Assembly (NCBI GenBank): GCA_036346395.1
Contig: CM070605.1
Coordinates: 2,914,001-2,978,000 of the forward strand
Source of the DNA: Hsuehochloa calcarea
Taxonomy: Eukaryota > Streptophyta > Magnoliopsida > Poales > Poaceae
Direction: 5' to 3'
Length of the DNA: 64,000 bases
The position numbers were made by a program, and so were the translations under genes. Position 1 is the first letter of the stretch; every line of letters starts with the position of its first letter. The notes under the pieces are model-generated. The model had not been told where the DNA came from. It was given only the letters and a program-made list of their open reading frames with translations, and searched no databases. Of the stretch, positions 54,872 to 64,000 are shown piece after piece.

Positions 54872-55693
54872 TGTCATAAGGGCGGCCCCACCGACCACAA
54901 CGCTTAGGCGAAGCAATCGTCAAAACCTGGGTAACAGACCCCGGGGTAGAGCCCTGCGAGGCCGGAGCAGCAGGACCTCTGGGCCACCTCCGGGGTGGAA
55001 CCGAAGCCTCCCTGAAGGGTCCCCGTAATCCCCGGAGCAGCAGCACCTCTGGGGTGGACCCGAAGCCCCTCCGAAGGGTCCCCACAATCCCCGGAGCAGC
55101 AGCACCTCCGGGTCGACCCGAAGCCTCCCTGAAGGATCCCCGGAGGCCCGCGAGGCCCAGAGCAGCAGGACCTCTGGGTGGACCCGAAGCCTCCCCGAAG
55201 GGTCCCCGCGATCCCCGGAGCGGCAGGACCCCCGAGCCACCTCCAGGGTGGACCCAAAACCCCCGAAGGGTCCCCGGAACGCCCACGAGGCCCAGAGCAA
55301 CAGGACCTCCGGGCCGCCTCCGGGTGGAACCCGAAGCCCTTACTAGTGATCCTGGACAGGAAGCACCAACAGGATGGACCAGGCCCAGGAGCGCCCACCA
55401 TGGACCAAGGCCTAGGCGTAGGGGGGAATATCCCTGCAGCCCCTACGCGCATAGTATTGTCATAGGGTTAGAAGGGTAATGTACAAGACCCTCTCACAAA
55501 GAACTATAAATAGGGGGTCAACCCCCTCCTGTAGAAGGGAGAAAAAAAATCATCAACACGAATTCCCCGGAGTAGTAACAGTCATCTCGTTCTTGTCACT
55601 GGCTAGTCCCCTCTTCTGAGGATCCCCGGAGCCCTTCTAGGCTTGTCTGGGGTCCCTCTTCTCTTACTGTATAGCTCGTTTTTTGCTACGACA
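54872..55693 (+). repeat. Gypsy-2 3' LTR
   Basis: TGTCATAAGGG to GCTACGACA, 822 bp, with the same sub-repeats (54950-55340) as the 5' LTR and a canonical TATA box CTATAAATAG at 55504-55513. Confidence 0.9.
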
Positions 55694-55698
55694 TGTAT
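55694..55698. repeat. Target-site duplication of Gypsy-2, right copy
   Basis: TGTAT, identical to 34992-34996. Confidence 0.85.
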
Positions 55699-55736
55699 TA
55701 TCATAGGCACCATTGTAGTTGAGCTTCAAGAGCTTA

Positions 55737-55744
55737 CCTGTAGT
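55737..55744. repeat. Target-site duplication of hAT-1, left copy
   Basis: CCTGTAGT here and CCTGCAGT at 58950-58957: eight bases, one transition apart. Eight-base duplications are the hAT hallmark. Confidence 0.75.
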
Positions 55745-56787
55745 TAGAGGTAGTCAGATGGCTAGGCCGGTTCGAGGCACGACACTATTGGCCCAGTCTA
55801 GACACCACATGACCCGCACTGTTCATGACCGGGCTGGCAAGGCATGAGAGCTTGGGTATGCACTCCGGGTGGAGGTCTGCGGGGAGGCAGGGGTGGAGGA
55901 GCGGCGACGCGGCTTGGCCGCAGTGCCACGGCGGCACTGCCGCTATGCCGCATGTGGCACGTGCACGGGGGAGAGATGAGGACAGGGTGCCAGGTTGGGC
56001 GGGCACGACACGTTTAAGGCCACTGGGACCGTGTCGGCATGGCATGGGGTCATTTTGCCCATTGGGCCTGTTTGCGCACGGTGGGTCATGCTCAGCATGG
56101 CACGGCGTCGCCCATTTGGCTGGATTAGCCCTGTGATGTTCGGTTTTTTAAAAAAAAATTGATTATTTTTTTTACTGTTTGGGCTTTAAAAATAGCACAA
56201 AATCCCTATTTTTCTATAAATATCCACCCCCTCATTCAGTACACATTCATTGCTTAATCTCTCTTTCGAATTATGTTGTGCAAATTGAGATTCCTTGTAA
56301 GATAATTTGGCAAAATTCAAAATAATTATACCAAATTTTGGAAAATTCAAATTCCAACAAGAAGTCAGCAAAAGAGGTATAATACTATTTTTTGCGTGTT
56401 TTATTGTTATTGTTTGTTATGCTAAGATGAAAAAATAAGTGTAAGTTTCGATTTTTACAGTTTTCGTTATGAAAAATTAGGATAGCTTTGCTCTTAGTGA
56501 TTATGGACTTTCACTGAAGGACGTTGCGTCCATGGAGAACGTTGCTGCCTCAAACCAATTGGAGTTGTTACCGGAAGAGGAAGAAGGAGTTGCTTCATCA
56601 GGCTTTACGGTAGCATCTTCGTCAGCAACCACCGGAGCAAAGAGGTTGAGATCGTCTACGTCGGGAGTCTGAGAGAATTTCAATAGGACAACCAAGGAAG
56701 ATGCACAAGGAAATCAGTTACCATATGTTGGTTGCAAAGATTGTAGTCATTAATTGTCTGCAAAGTCTACAGGTGGAACGGGCACTT

Positions 56788-58482
56788 GCTTAGGCATGCT
56801 ACAAGATGTAAGGCCAAGCAATGATTGGTGATGAGGCAGACATAGCAGCAGTACAATCCCAATGGTACAGTACGTAGCTGGGACTACAATCCTGAGGTAG
56901 CCCATCAATCTCTATATCATTTAATTGCTTCTGAGGATTTAACGCTAGGTTTTTGGGAGTCTACTGCTTTCGAAACATACATTGGGATTGCACATAATCC
57001 TAGATTTTTTACTATTTCTAGTGATACAACTAAGAATCTAGTAAAATACTACAATGAACGTCGTGATAAATTAAAGGATCTATTTAATACGTGCACATTT
57101 TTTGTGGCCCTAACCTCGGATATATGGAGTGGTCAGGCTAGAGAGAATTATCTTAGTGTAGTTGCTCATTATGTTAATGACGACTGGGTAATGGAGAAAA
57201 TAATTATAGGTTTCAAAATAATTGATGTAGCACACATTGGTGAGAATATTACGGATTATATTATCAAAGTCGTGGAAGACTTTGGTCGTACAAACAAAAT
57301 ATTCTCAATTACTTTAGACAATGCAGCTTCGAACATTAGGGCCATAGACATTCTTACTTCAGTGTTGAGTACATATGTCGATTCCTTCTTTGTACATTAG
57401 CGATGCACTTGTCATATTATTAACCTTATAGTCAAATACGGTTTGAAGATGTTGACTTCGTATATTAAAGCTTTTCGCGATGCGATATCTTTTTAGAATA
57501 ATTCTAACGCAATAATAGTAGCATGCAAGAACTTCTGCGGGGCAATGGATGTATGTCCAAGAAAGTTTAGTTTTGACATGCTAGTAAGATGGAACTCTAC
57601 TTACTTGATGCTTACGAGCTTTTTACCATATAAGAGCATTTTTTTTCTATTTTTATTCAAAGGCACTATCAGAGCACTGACGGTACTCTACTATTGACTG
57701 AACAACATTGGTTCGTTGCTGAGAAGATACTTCAATTTTTAGAAAAATTTTATGAGGCCATTGAAAATGAAACAGTTTTACGAGAGGGTATTGTTGCTAT
57801 GAAAAGTAAATACCTTAAATATTAGAGAGAAATCTCTTTCTTATATGCATTTGCATTTATTTTAGATTCTAGAGCTAAAATTCAATGATTTGCTAATGCT
57901 CTTGATCTTAGTGATGCTACAAGACTATACTATTCTAACTATTTTGCAGATGTTTGTTCTCGATTACATGAGGTTTTTAAAAGGTATAAAAATAAGTTCT
58001 AGGGAGTCCGTTTGCAACGACCTCCACTAGTACCCACCTTAAATTAATAAAAAGACAAATATGTGGTGCAAGATCTGGGGCTTAGGCTCTTCCTCCAGGT
58101 CCATGTCTTCTTCTTCTACAGCGGTACCTTCTCAACCAAGACCAATCTCTCACCCAAGAAGTGGAGAACTATCTGCCTATCTGGACAATGATACGATGGA
58201 TTTCAATTCAGAAAGCTTTGAAATTTTGCAATGGTGGCATACTCATAAGTTTTGAAATTTTGCAATGGTGGCATACTCATAAGTTTCGAATTTTTGCAAT
58301 GGTGGCATACTCATAAGTTAACATATCCTGTGTTATATATACTTACACGTGATGTGTTAACTGTTCCTGTCTCAACGGTTTTCTCCAAGTCTACTTTTAG
58401 TCTTTCTGAAATAATATTGGATGAGAGAAAAACACGTCTTACGAGCGAGATAGTGGAGATATTTCTAACTGTGAAGAACTAG
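56788..58482 (+). pseudogene. hAT-1 transposase with hATC dimerisation domain
   Basis: A cut-and-paste transposase. The frame shows EVAHQSLYHLIASEDLTLGF and HNPRFFTISSDTTKNLVKYY at 56900-57060, then the RNase H-like catalytic part FFVALTSDIWSGQARENYLS and FSITLDNAASNIRAIDIL at 57095-57350. TAG at 57398-57400 stops the frame before RCTCHIINLIVKYGLK. Later stops occur at 57490 and beyond. C-terminal hATC residues TYPVLYILTRDVLTVPVSTV, FSKSTFSLSEIILDERKTRL and SEIVEIF end at 58482. The hATC start (FEILQWWHTHK) is triplicated out of frame at 58217-58317. Inactive. Confidence 0.88.
58217..58317 (+). repeat. Frame-breaking triplication in hAT-1 transposase
   Basis: Three copies of a 33-base unit (TTTGAAATTTTGCAATGGTG at its start, CATACTCATAAG at its end) at 58217, 58251 and 58285, a 34-base period. 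Confidence 0.92.
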
Positions 58483-58949
58483 GAACAAGCTGATTCACGA
58501 ACACAACACCCTGTTAAAAAAAATCTAGAGTTATCGAAGATGTTCGAAAATATGTACTAGACAACGACATTTAGAACAAGGATGTATGTAGAGCTGTATG
58601 ATGTACTTATTTGTCTTTACCAAGGTTTTCTCATGTTGAGTTTTTACTTGGCAAATGTTTTAACGAGGCAACAATTTGAACATTAATAAAGCTATTTATT
58701 ATATTTTCAATATGCTTATCTCATTTATTACCATTTTCATATATATTTCTGAATTCTACATTTTTTTTGAATTTTCGGGCCAAATGTGCCCGAGCCAGCA
58801 CGACACGGCCCGAAGTGCCGGCGTGCCGTGCCTGGGCTAGCTCCCTAGCTCGTGGGTCAGAATGAAATGGTCTGATTACTTCACGGGCCTTATCGAGTCG
58901 TATCTAAACGAGCTGTGCCGTGTCGTGCTGCCCCGTTTGGCCACCACTA

Positions 58950-58957
58950 CCTGCAGT
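58950..58957. repeat. Target-site duplication of hAT-1, right copy
   Basis: CCTGCAGT, paired with CCTGTAGT at 55737-55744. Confidence 0.75.
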
Positions 58958-59683
58958 AGGCAAATCCTTCGAAGATGTACGGGGTGTTCGGTTGTTTTGG
59001 GGTTTATCTTGTCACAACATAAGCCCTACCTAGGAACAAATCATGCATGTGAACATATATCATTTGGATTTGGATAGCACGCAATAGAGAAGAAATCGCG
59101 CATTCAGGCAAACTCCTTGACATGCATCTCGGTTTCCAACATTTCATCAAGTTCTTGCTATGAAGTATGAACTCGTTTGTTAGATTCGATCATCTGGCTA
59201 AGGGTCAAGATATGGTGGGCATGCACTTTAATGGTACAAGGGTAAAGATCTCTTGACGAAGCGGTTTTTACCAAGAGCCTTGCATGACAGCATATGCAAG
59301 GATACACTGTAGCTGTCTAGGTCTAATGAAAATTTAAGTATGGTATATTGCAACAGAGAAGTACTCCGTCAGTTTCGCTATATTTGTTTATGCCTTTGGA
59401 GGTATCCGTTTCAATATATTTACCCATTGAAAAATCTAGAGTATAGTTATCCCGTTGGCTACTTACTTGGCTTCGCCGGATCCTTGCAGCTGCTTCGAGT
59501 ATTGCCAAAAATCCATCTCGTGTAATGCTATGGACAATTTCTAGTTTTCTACTACGTAAAATGACTACAAGTTGCAGTATGCATGCATTTTCTAGTGTTT
59601 GAAGGCATATAAGACATCGAGTAGCAAATCTACAAATCTTTATGGAGGCTGATCCTTTTTTTTTTTTGTAAACTACAGAGTCT
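58958..59683. other. Spacer between hAT-1 and hAT-2
   Basis: No gene recognised. TACTCCGTCAGTTTCGCTAT at 59364 resembles the ends of small Stowaway-type elements of grasses, with a similar GTATCCGTTTCAATATATTT at 59402, but no clear inverted partner was found. A T-run at 59658-59667 precedes the hAT-2 coding remnant. Confidence 0.4.
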
Positions 59684-61208
59684 GTGTTAACTATTGAGGA
59701 GGCTAAACTTAGGATCCTTATTTCTTGGATCTGCCTCACCTTCGACTTGTGGATCTCAGCCGAAAACTTAAGCTATATGTGCGTAACTCCTCATTTTATT
59801 GATACCAACTTCAACCTCAAGAAGAAAATAATAGCATTCAAGGATGCCAAGTATCCACATACAGGTTTAACTATCGAGACGGTTATTACCAAGTGCCTCA
59901 CGGAGTGGGGTATAAAGGGTAGACTGTTTACTCTAACCCTAGACAATGCAAGCAACAACAATGCAGTACGTAGATTATTAGAAGAGAACCAAGAACATAA
60001 CCTGTTGTTTGATGGTCAGTACATATGCTAAATATCTTGGTTCACGATGGAATGAAACCAATTCATGTGGCAATTGGAAAGATGCGTCACTTGCTTAGGC
60101 ATTTGAGTCTTCACCCTCACGACTTCAAGCATTTAATGGGATTGCTGCTAGGATAGGTCTTCCTGCAAAATCTGGACTAATTCTTGATGTCCCAAATCGT
60201 TGGAATTCTACATTCCATATGATTAGAGAAGCTTTAGATTATAAAGTTGTACTACATAGATACACCATCGAAAAATCTGAACCTTCACCAGATGATCAAG
60301 AGTGGACAAATGTTGCGGCAATATGGGACTTCCTCAAAGATTTTGAAGAGGTTACAAAGGTAGTATCAGCTGATAGGAAACCAACTTCACATCTCTTCTT
60401 ACACATTGTCTTATGTATTAGTCATGCTTTAGAAGACAGGGACTGGCAGATCAATGATACATTAAAGGCATTGGCTGGTGCTATACATACAAAGCTTGTC
60501 AAGTATTGGGACAACAACTTCAACATTGGTCTTGTCATTTCCACCGTATTAGACCTATAAAAAAACTAGACTACTTGGATTTCTTTTATGAGAAGGTGTG
60601 TGAAAGCGTGGATGACATTGATAGAAATGTGGAATCAACTAAGGATTGGACGAAGAAGTATTTCAAAAAAATATGAACAACTTGTCACACAGAAGAGTGA
60701 ACACGCGGTGTTTTGTGCCAGCGATACTGGTCGTAGTTTTGGTTCATCGGTTCTTGGGAAAAGAAAAATTAAAGAAGAGTTTGCTCAGTATAGGTCACAG
60801 AGGAGAAGATGGCGTGAGCCAAGGTCAGAGCTTGCCACGTACTTGGAAGATGAGTTTGAGAAGAGCACTGATAAGTTTAATGTTTTTTCTTGGTGGAAGC
60901 AACATGCTGAAAAGTGCCCAGTATTATCAACTATGGCTCGGGATTTCCTTGCAATACCACTGTCCGCCGTGTCTTTCGAGTCTGCCTTCAGCTGTAGTGG
61001 TTGGATTCTCGGGGACACTCAAAGCTCATTAACGCCTGAAATGATTGAAGCTTTGGTTTGCGGGAAAGATTGGCTAACCAAAGTTCAAATTAGTGCAGGT
61101 ATAATTGTTATTTTTCTATAGATGTTCTATATGTTAGAAATTTCTATGAACTAACTTGTATTATCTTGTCAAGATGAAAATGGAGCGCGATCAGAACCAC
61201 AAAGTTGA
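59684..61208 (+). pseudogene. hAT-2 transposase, RICESLEEPER-like, N-terminally truncated
   Basis: The 59684-60031 frame holds LTFDLWISAENLSYMCVTPH, FNLKKKIIAFKDAKYPHTGL and LFTLTLDNASNNNAVRRLLE, the catalytic RNase H-like region of RICESLEEPER/DAYSLEEPER-type hAT proteins. After shifts: LILDVPNRWNSTFHMIREAL (60175-60230), DQEWTNVAAIWDFLKDFEEV, then stops near 60558, and the C-terminal hATC region ELATYLEDEFEKSTDKFNVF, SWWKQHAEKCPVLSTMARDF, AVSFESAFSCSGWILGDTQS and TPEMIEALVCGKDWL. A GT-AG intron at 61099-61173 would join ISA to DENGARSEPQS and TGA 61206-61208. The BED finger and first third are missing and stops occur, so a pseudogene. Confidence 0.82.
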
Positions 61209-62948
61209 AATATGTAACTAAAAAAATATGCTTAGCCTTGTCCATTATATTGTATTATGTGGTTGCACCTTAATTTGTATCCTAGTTGTTTTTGCTGAAA
61301 ATTTTCTCTTAATCAGGTGAGGAGACTTGTTTGAGCTTTTGCCGAGATCATGGTCTACAATTTTGAGCAGTTACGGCTTTGTAGTTGTACTGCAAGGTTA
61401 ATTAGGCAAAAATGAATCTCTTTGTGAGGAAATTGTGATGTTCCTTTCACCGATAAGTATACAAAAAAACAAAAAATTATACGACAAGATGGTTTTTTAA
61501 AAAAAATCTTGAAGTAAGGTCTGAATCTACATAAGAAAGATATCTGTAGACACTTCTGCCTTCTTTGCACATCTGTTGTATGTTTACATCTTGTGGGTGG
61601 TATTTGAGTTATAGGGCTCCCTTCAATTATTTGGTTCTTGTGATGTATGTTTTTATTGAAGTTGCATTTTTTTTTTGTATTTGCAGGCTTATTCGTTCTA
61701 AAGGGGGTGCATTGTTTAATTTTTTTTTTCCTGGTTTACCGTAATGCTAAGTTGCTGCCATAATCTGATGTATACTGACCATTTTGGAATTGTTTTGTTT
61801 TTCAGGGTATTTTGGTCCAAGTATGCTGAAGAGTGCCCTTGAATTTAAGATCCCAAGGGCAGAATATCGTTCTCCACAGGCAGCATGTTTAGTCTGTTGC
61901 CTTAACATGATCCTATGCTTTGAAGGGTAAAAAATGATAATCCTAGTATTAGTGTATTACTGTTATCCTGTAATGGAATGTTAGACACAGTGGCCAGTAT
62001 TGTTATCCAACTTTGTATGAGCTGAATGCTATATGATGTCATAAGCTATCGACACTGTGAAGTCCATCTTTTGTTAGCTTCATTCACTGTGTTATGACGA
62101 TGCCTGGAACATCTGTATGTTTGGAACGGCTTCCACGAGGAAACGGGTTGAAATGGGTTCTGGGAATGGATTCAACCATAAAAAGGAAGTGGGTCGGGTT
62201 ATAGTTTGCTAATGTGGGTTAGTCTGGAAATGAGTTGGGTTTTAACCCATTATCACCTGACATAGATGAAGATAGTACTGTTTCATCAGCTTAAGCCAAA
62301 CACATCCTTTCCTATGAACTGTACATGAAAGTGTTGTTGCCTGGTGAAAGGAAAACGACACGTCATGTGGTTGTTACTCCAGCATTGTCTTCTCTTCTGT
62401 AGCAGTGTATATATTGTACGTGCACATCAATCGATGATGATAATACATGAAAGACCCTGGAGACCCAACATACTATTTCTCCAAGGTTTGCAACTTCGTC
62501 GCCTGGCAGACGACCCAGGTAAATTCAACTGCATCTATTCACTGTTTTTTAGCTCGCATTATGACATGCAAACCTACCAAAAGAGTGGATGACAATGTTA
62601 AGATGATTAGTGGTAGTGGCAGCAGATGCTAAGCATTCGATACTTGATAGGACCAACCGGTGAAAAAAAGTTGGAAATTTTTCACACACCAATAATTTCT
62701 ATACAGAATAAAATGGTGAGCTAAATTATTTAATACAATACCAAAATATTTAATACAGCACCAAAATACTACACTATATGATGCTCCTTTAGCTACAATA
62801 CTGTCCTCCAGCTTTGCTCTTCTCCCGTTTACCCAAATACTCACAAACCACTGAAAAGCTAAGCATAAAATAGACTTGCAGATGAAATCCAAGATGAAAA
62901 CAACATATCCAGATTATTGGGATTAGAATGGTAATGTCGGCCTTGAAT
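61209..62948. other. Spacer and 3' flank of the RCC1-family gene
   Basis: AT-rich sequence with no supported gene. A segment at 61807-61928 begins after a good acceptor (TTTTCAG) and is open for 40 codons, but no domain is recognised. GGGTT-type short repeats lie at 62140-62240. The part next to 62948 should include the 3' UTR of the minus-strand RCC1 gene (AATAAA-like elements on that strand were not fixed). Confidence 0.45.
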
Positions 62949-64000
62949 TTAACTGCTAGGCGCCGCAATTGCTATATCTTCCATGCTCTTCTGGATCATT
63001 ATCTCAGTAGGTTTTAAGCACCCACGAATGTACTCCTGCCCAAGTTGTGCTCGCTCATTGTCCCCAAACCCGAATACAACGCCCCTATTTGTCACTGCAA
63101 CTGTGTGGTACAGCCCAGTACTTATTTGGGAGACGTAGTGACCACACAGACCATCGAGAACACGAGGCCACATTACTTTGTCAGAAGATCCTCGGTCAGG
63201 AAACCCTAAACTCCCAAAGCCCATCCATCCAAAAGCAAAAACTGAGCCCTCATCAGTAAGGACAAACGTCTTTCTCTTCCTTGCACAGACCTGACCGAAA
63301 TCAGAAATACACGTGAAGTTTTAGACATGAAACTTGTAATTATGGTGTTACAGGTATGATAAGAACATTTTAATTAGAACAAGCAACTTCAATTTCATAT
63401 TATTGTGCATAAACATTTTAAAATAAAAGCATAGCAATGCCTTTCTTTGCTATGAGAGTAAGATAATTCGTTATAATCTATGTGATCATAATGTATAATA
63501 AACTTATTCCTCCATGCTGAATGAAGTGGAGGAAAATGGTGCAAACAAATGCAACAGACCTGCACAGCAACTTGGCCCTTCAGACTGCTGATCAATTCTG
63601 GGCTAGTTTTGTCATTCTCATCACCATGACCTAAGGCTCCACAGTAACCTCTGCCCCATGTATAAACCTGAAAATTTCAGAATTTTACTTCTGTCTGGGG
63701 AGCAACTAACAGTACCAAGATATAACTGAAAGTTCTTCGAACAATATATACTCACGTATCCCAGTGCATCGAGAGCTACAGCATGCTCATCTCCAGCAGA
63801 AACACGAACTACATGAATGTTCCTCCGCTTAAATGATTGGATGGCACGCGGAAGAAGTTCATCGTGCTGGTCCCCGTGTCCAAGGCAGAAGTTAGTACAA
63901 GAACCAAAAGAATGAACTGTTCCATCATCTGTTACAGCAAATGCATAGCTTGCACCAGCTGCAACCTGCACCACTGGAGTAAGGCCTTCGAATAATTCAA
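62949..64000 (-). CDS. RCC1-repeat protein, C-terminal three exons (5' part beyond the window)
   Basis: Minus-strand exons 62949-63290 (TAA 62949-62951), 63560-63667 and 63756 to beyond 64000, all with GT-AG borders and kept phase. The product shows RCC1 (regulator of chromosome condensation) repeats: VVQVAAGASYAFAVTDDGTV, HSFGSCTNFCLGHGDQHDEL, VSAGDEHAVALDALGYVYTW, GRGYCGALGHGDENDKTSPE, LTDEGSVFAFGWMGFGSLGF, ISTGLYHTVAVTNRGVVFGF and GDNERAQLGQEY. The repeated V-x-A/S-G-x-x-H/Y-x-x-A-V and V-x-x-F/W-G-x-x-x-x-G-x-L-G patterns form blades of a seven-bladed propeller. Members include guanine-exchange factors and UVR8-like receptors; which branch cannot be told from the C-terminus. Intact frame and introns indicate a working host gene. 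Confidence 0.9.

Larger units (their letters stand above)
34997..55693 (+). mobile_element. Gypsy-2: Tat-type Ty3/gypsy element containing Copia-2
   Basis: A complete element of 20.7 kb including the nested Copia-2 (8.7 kb), so about 12 kb by itself. LTRs of about 820 bp (TGTC...CGACA) are flanked by perfect TGTAT duplications. Order: LTR, primer-binding site, gag, [Copia-2], protease, RT, RNase H, second RNase H, integrase, three tandem-repeat families, antisense gene, LTR. A second RNase H domain before integrase and long repetitive 3' regions with extra ORFs are known traits of the Tat (Ogre/Retand/RIRE2-like) lineage; exact family is inference. Reading frames here are much better preserved than in Gypsy-1, but gag and protease-RT contain stops. 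Confidence 0.92.
55745..58949 (+). mobile_element. hAT-1 DNA transposon, degenerate, about 3.2 kb
   Basis: The left end TAGAGGTAGTCAGATGGC and the inverted right end TAGTGGTGGCCAAACGGG are imperfect terminal inverted repeats. A CACGACAC motif sits about 30-40 bases inside both ends. Flanked by CCTGYAGT. It encodes a broken hAT transposase (56788-58482). 55790-56780 holds the GC-rich subterminal part and a 5' noncoding region, in which the BED zinc finger expected upstream of the transposase is only faintly seen near 56690-56800. Confidence 0.8.

Noticed and set aside
59684..61208. hAT-2 as a domesticated host gene
   Set aside because: In-frame stops and shifts and absence of the N-terminal zinc finger argue against an intact protein.

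Overview
The window is plant nuclear DNA, most likely from a grass (Poaceae), possibly Oryza-like. The evidence is the GC-rich 5' ends of genes, GT-AG introns, and dense nested LTR retrotransposons of Copia, chromoviral Gypsy and Tat-type Gypsy kinds, plus hAT elements. Only two ordinary host genes are supported, both on the minus strand: a thioredoxin-fold protein gene (29843-33442) and the 3' end of an RCC1-repeat gene (62949 to beyond 64000). Everything else is mobile DNA or its remains.

Layout. 1-28662: a minus-strand Copia element ('Copia-1'). Its gag lies at 24614-26975, its LTR at 27032-28662 and its protease, integrase and RT at 2633-1. It is split by a 22 kb plus-strand block, 2634-24613, which is a tandem array of one chromodomain-type Gypsy family ('Gypsy-1') arranged LTR-internal-LTR-internal-LTR-partial internal. 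28663-29842: spacer with a short inverted motif. 29843-33442: thioredoxin-fold gene. 33443-34991: spacer with a faint Copia relic. 34997-55693: a Tat-type Gypsy element ('Gypsy-2') flanked by the 5-bp duplication TGTAT. It carries a second RNase H, three families of 3' tandem repeats and an antisense gene with its own TATA box. A second Copia element ('Copia-2', 37281-46002) sits inside it between gag and protease. 55745-58949: a degenerate hAT element with an 8-bp target duplication. 59684-61208: a second, RICESLEEPER-like hAT transposase relic. 62949-64000: RCC1-family gene.

Order of events that can be read: Gypsy-2 inserted into the spacer between the two host genes; Copia-2 later inserted into Gypsy-2; separately, Gypsy-1 inserted into Copia-1 and became a tandem array. 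Copia-2 has lost integrase and RT and joins protease directly to RNase H. The two complete Gypsy-1 units share an in-frame TGA in RT, so the array descends from one already defective copy.

Two points affect interpretation. Differences among the Gypsy-1 copies fall strikingly at CAG/CTG trinucleotides, where one copy has the coding-consistent CAG or CTG and another has CG, CGA or CGG. This looks like a sequencing or consensus artefact at CHG-methylated sites, so many frameshifts in 1-24613 may not be real. Also, both Copia families carry arrays of a different 11-bp perfect palindrome of the form CGG-N5-CCG at matching places in their LTRs, which is the most intriguing unexplained sequence pattern here.
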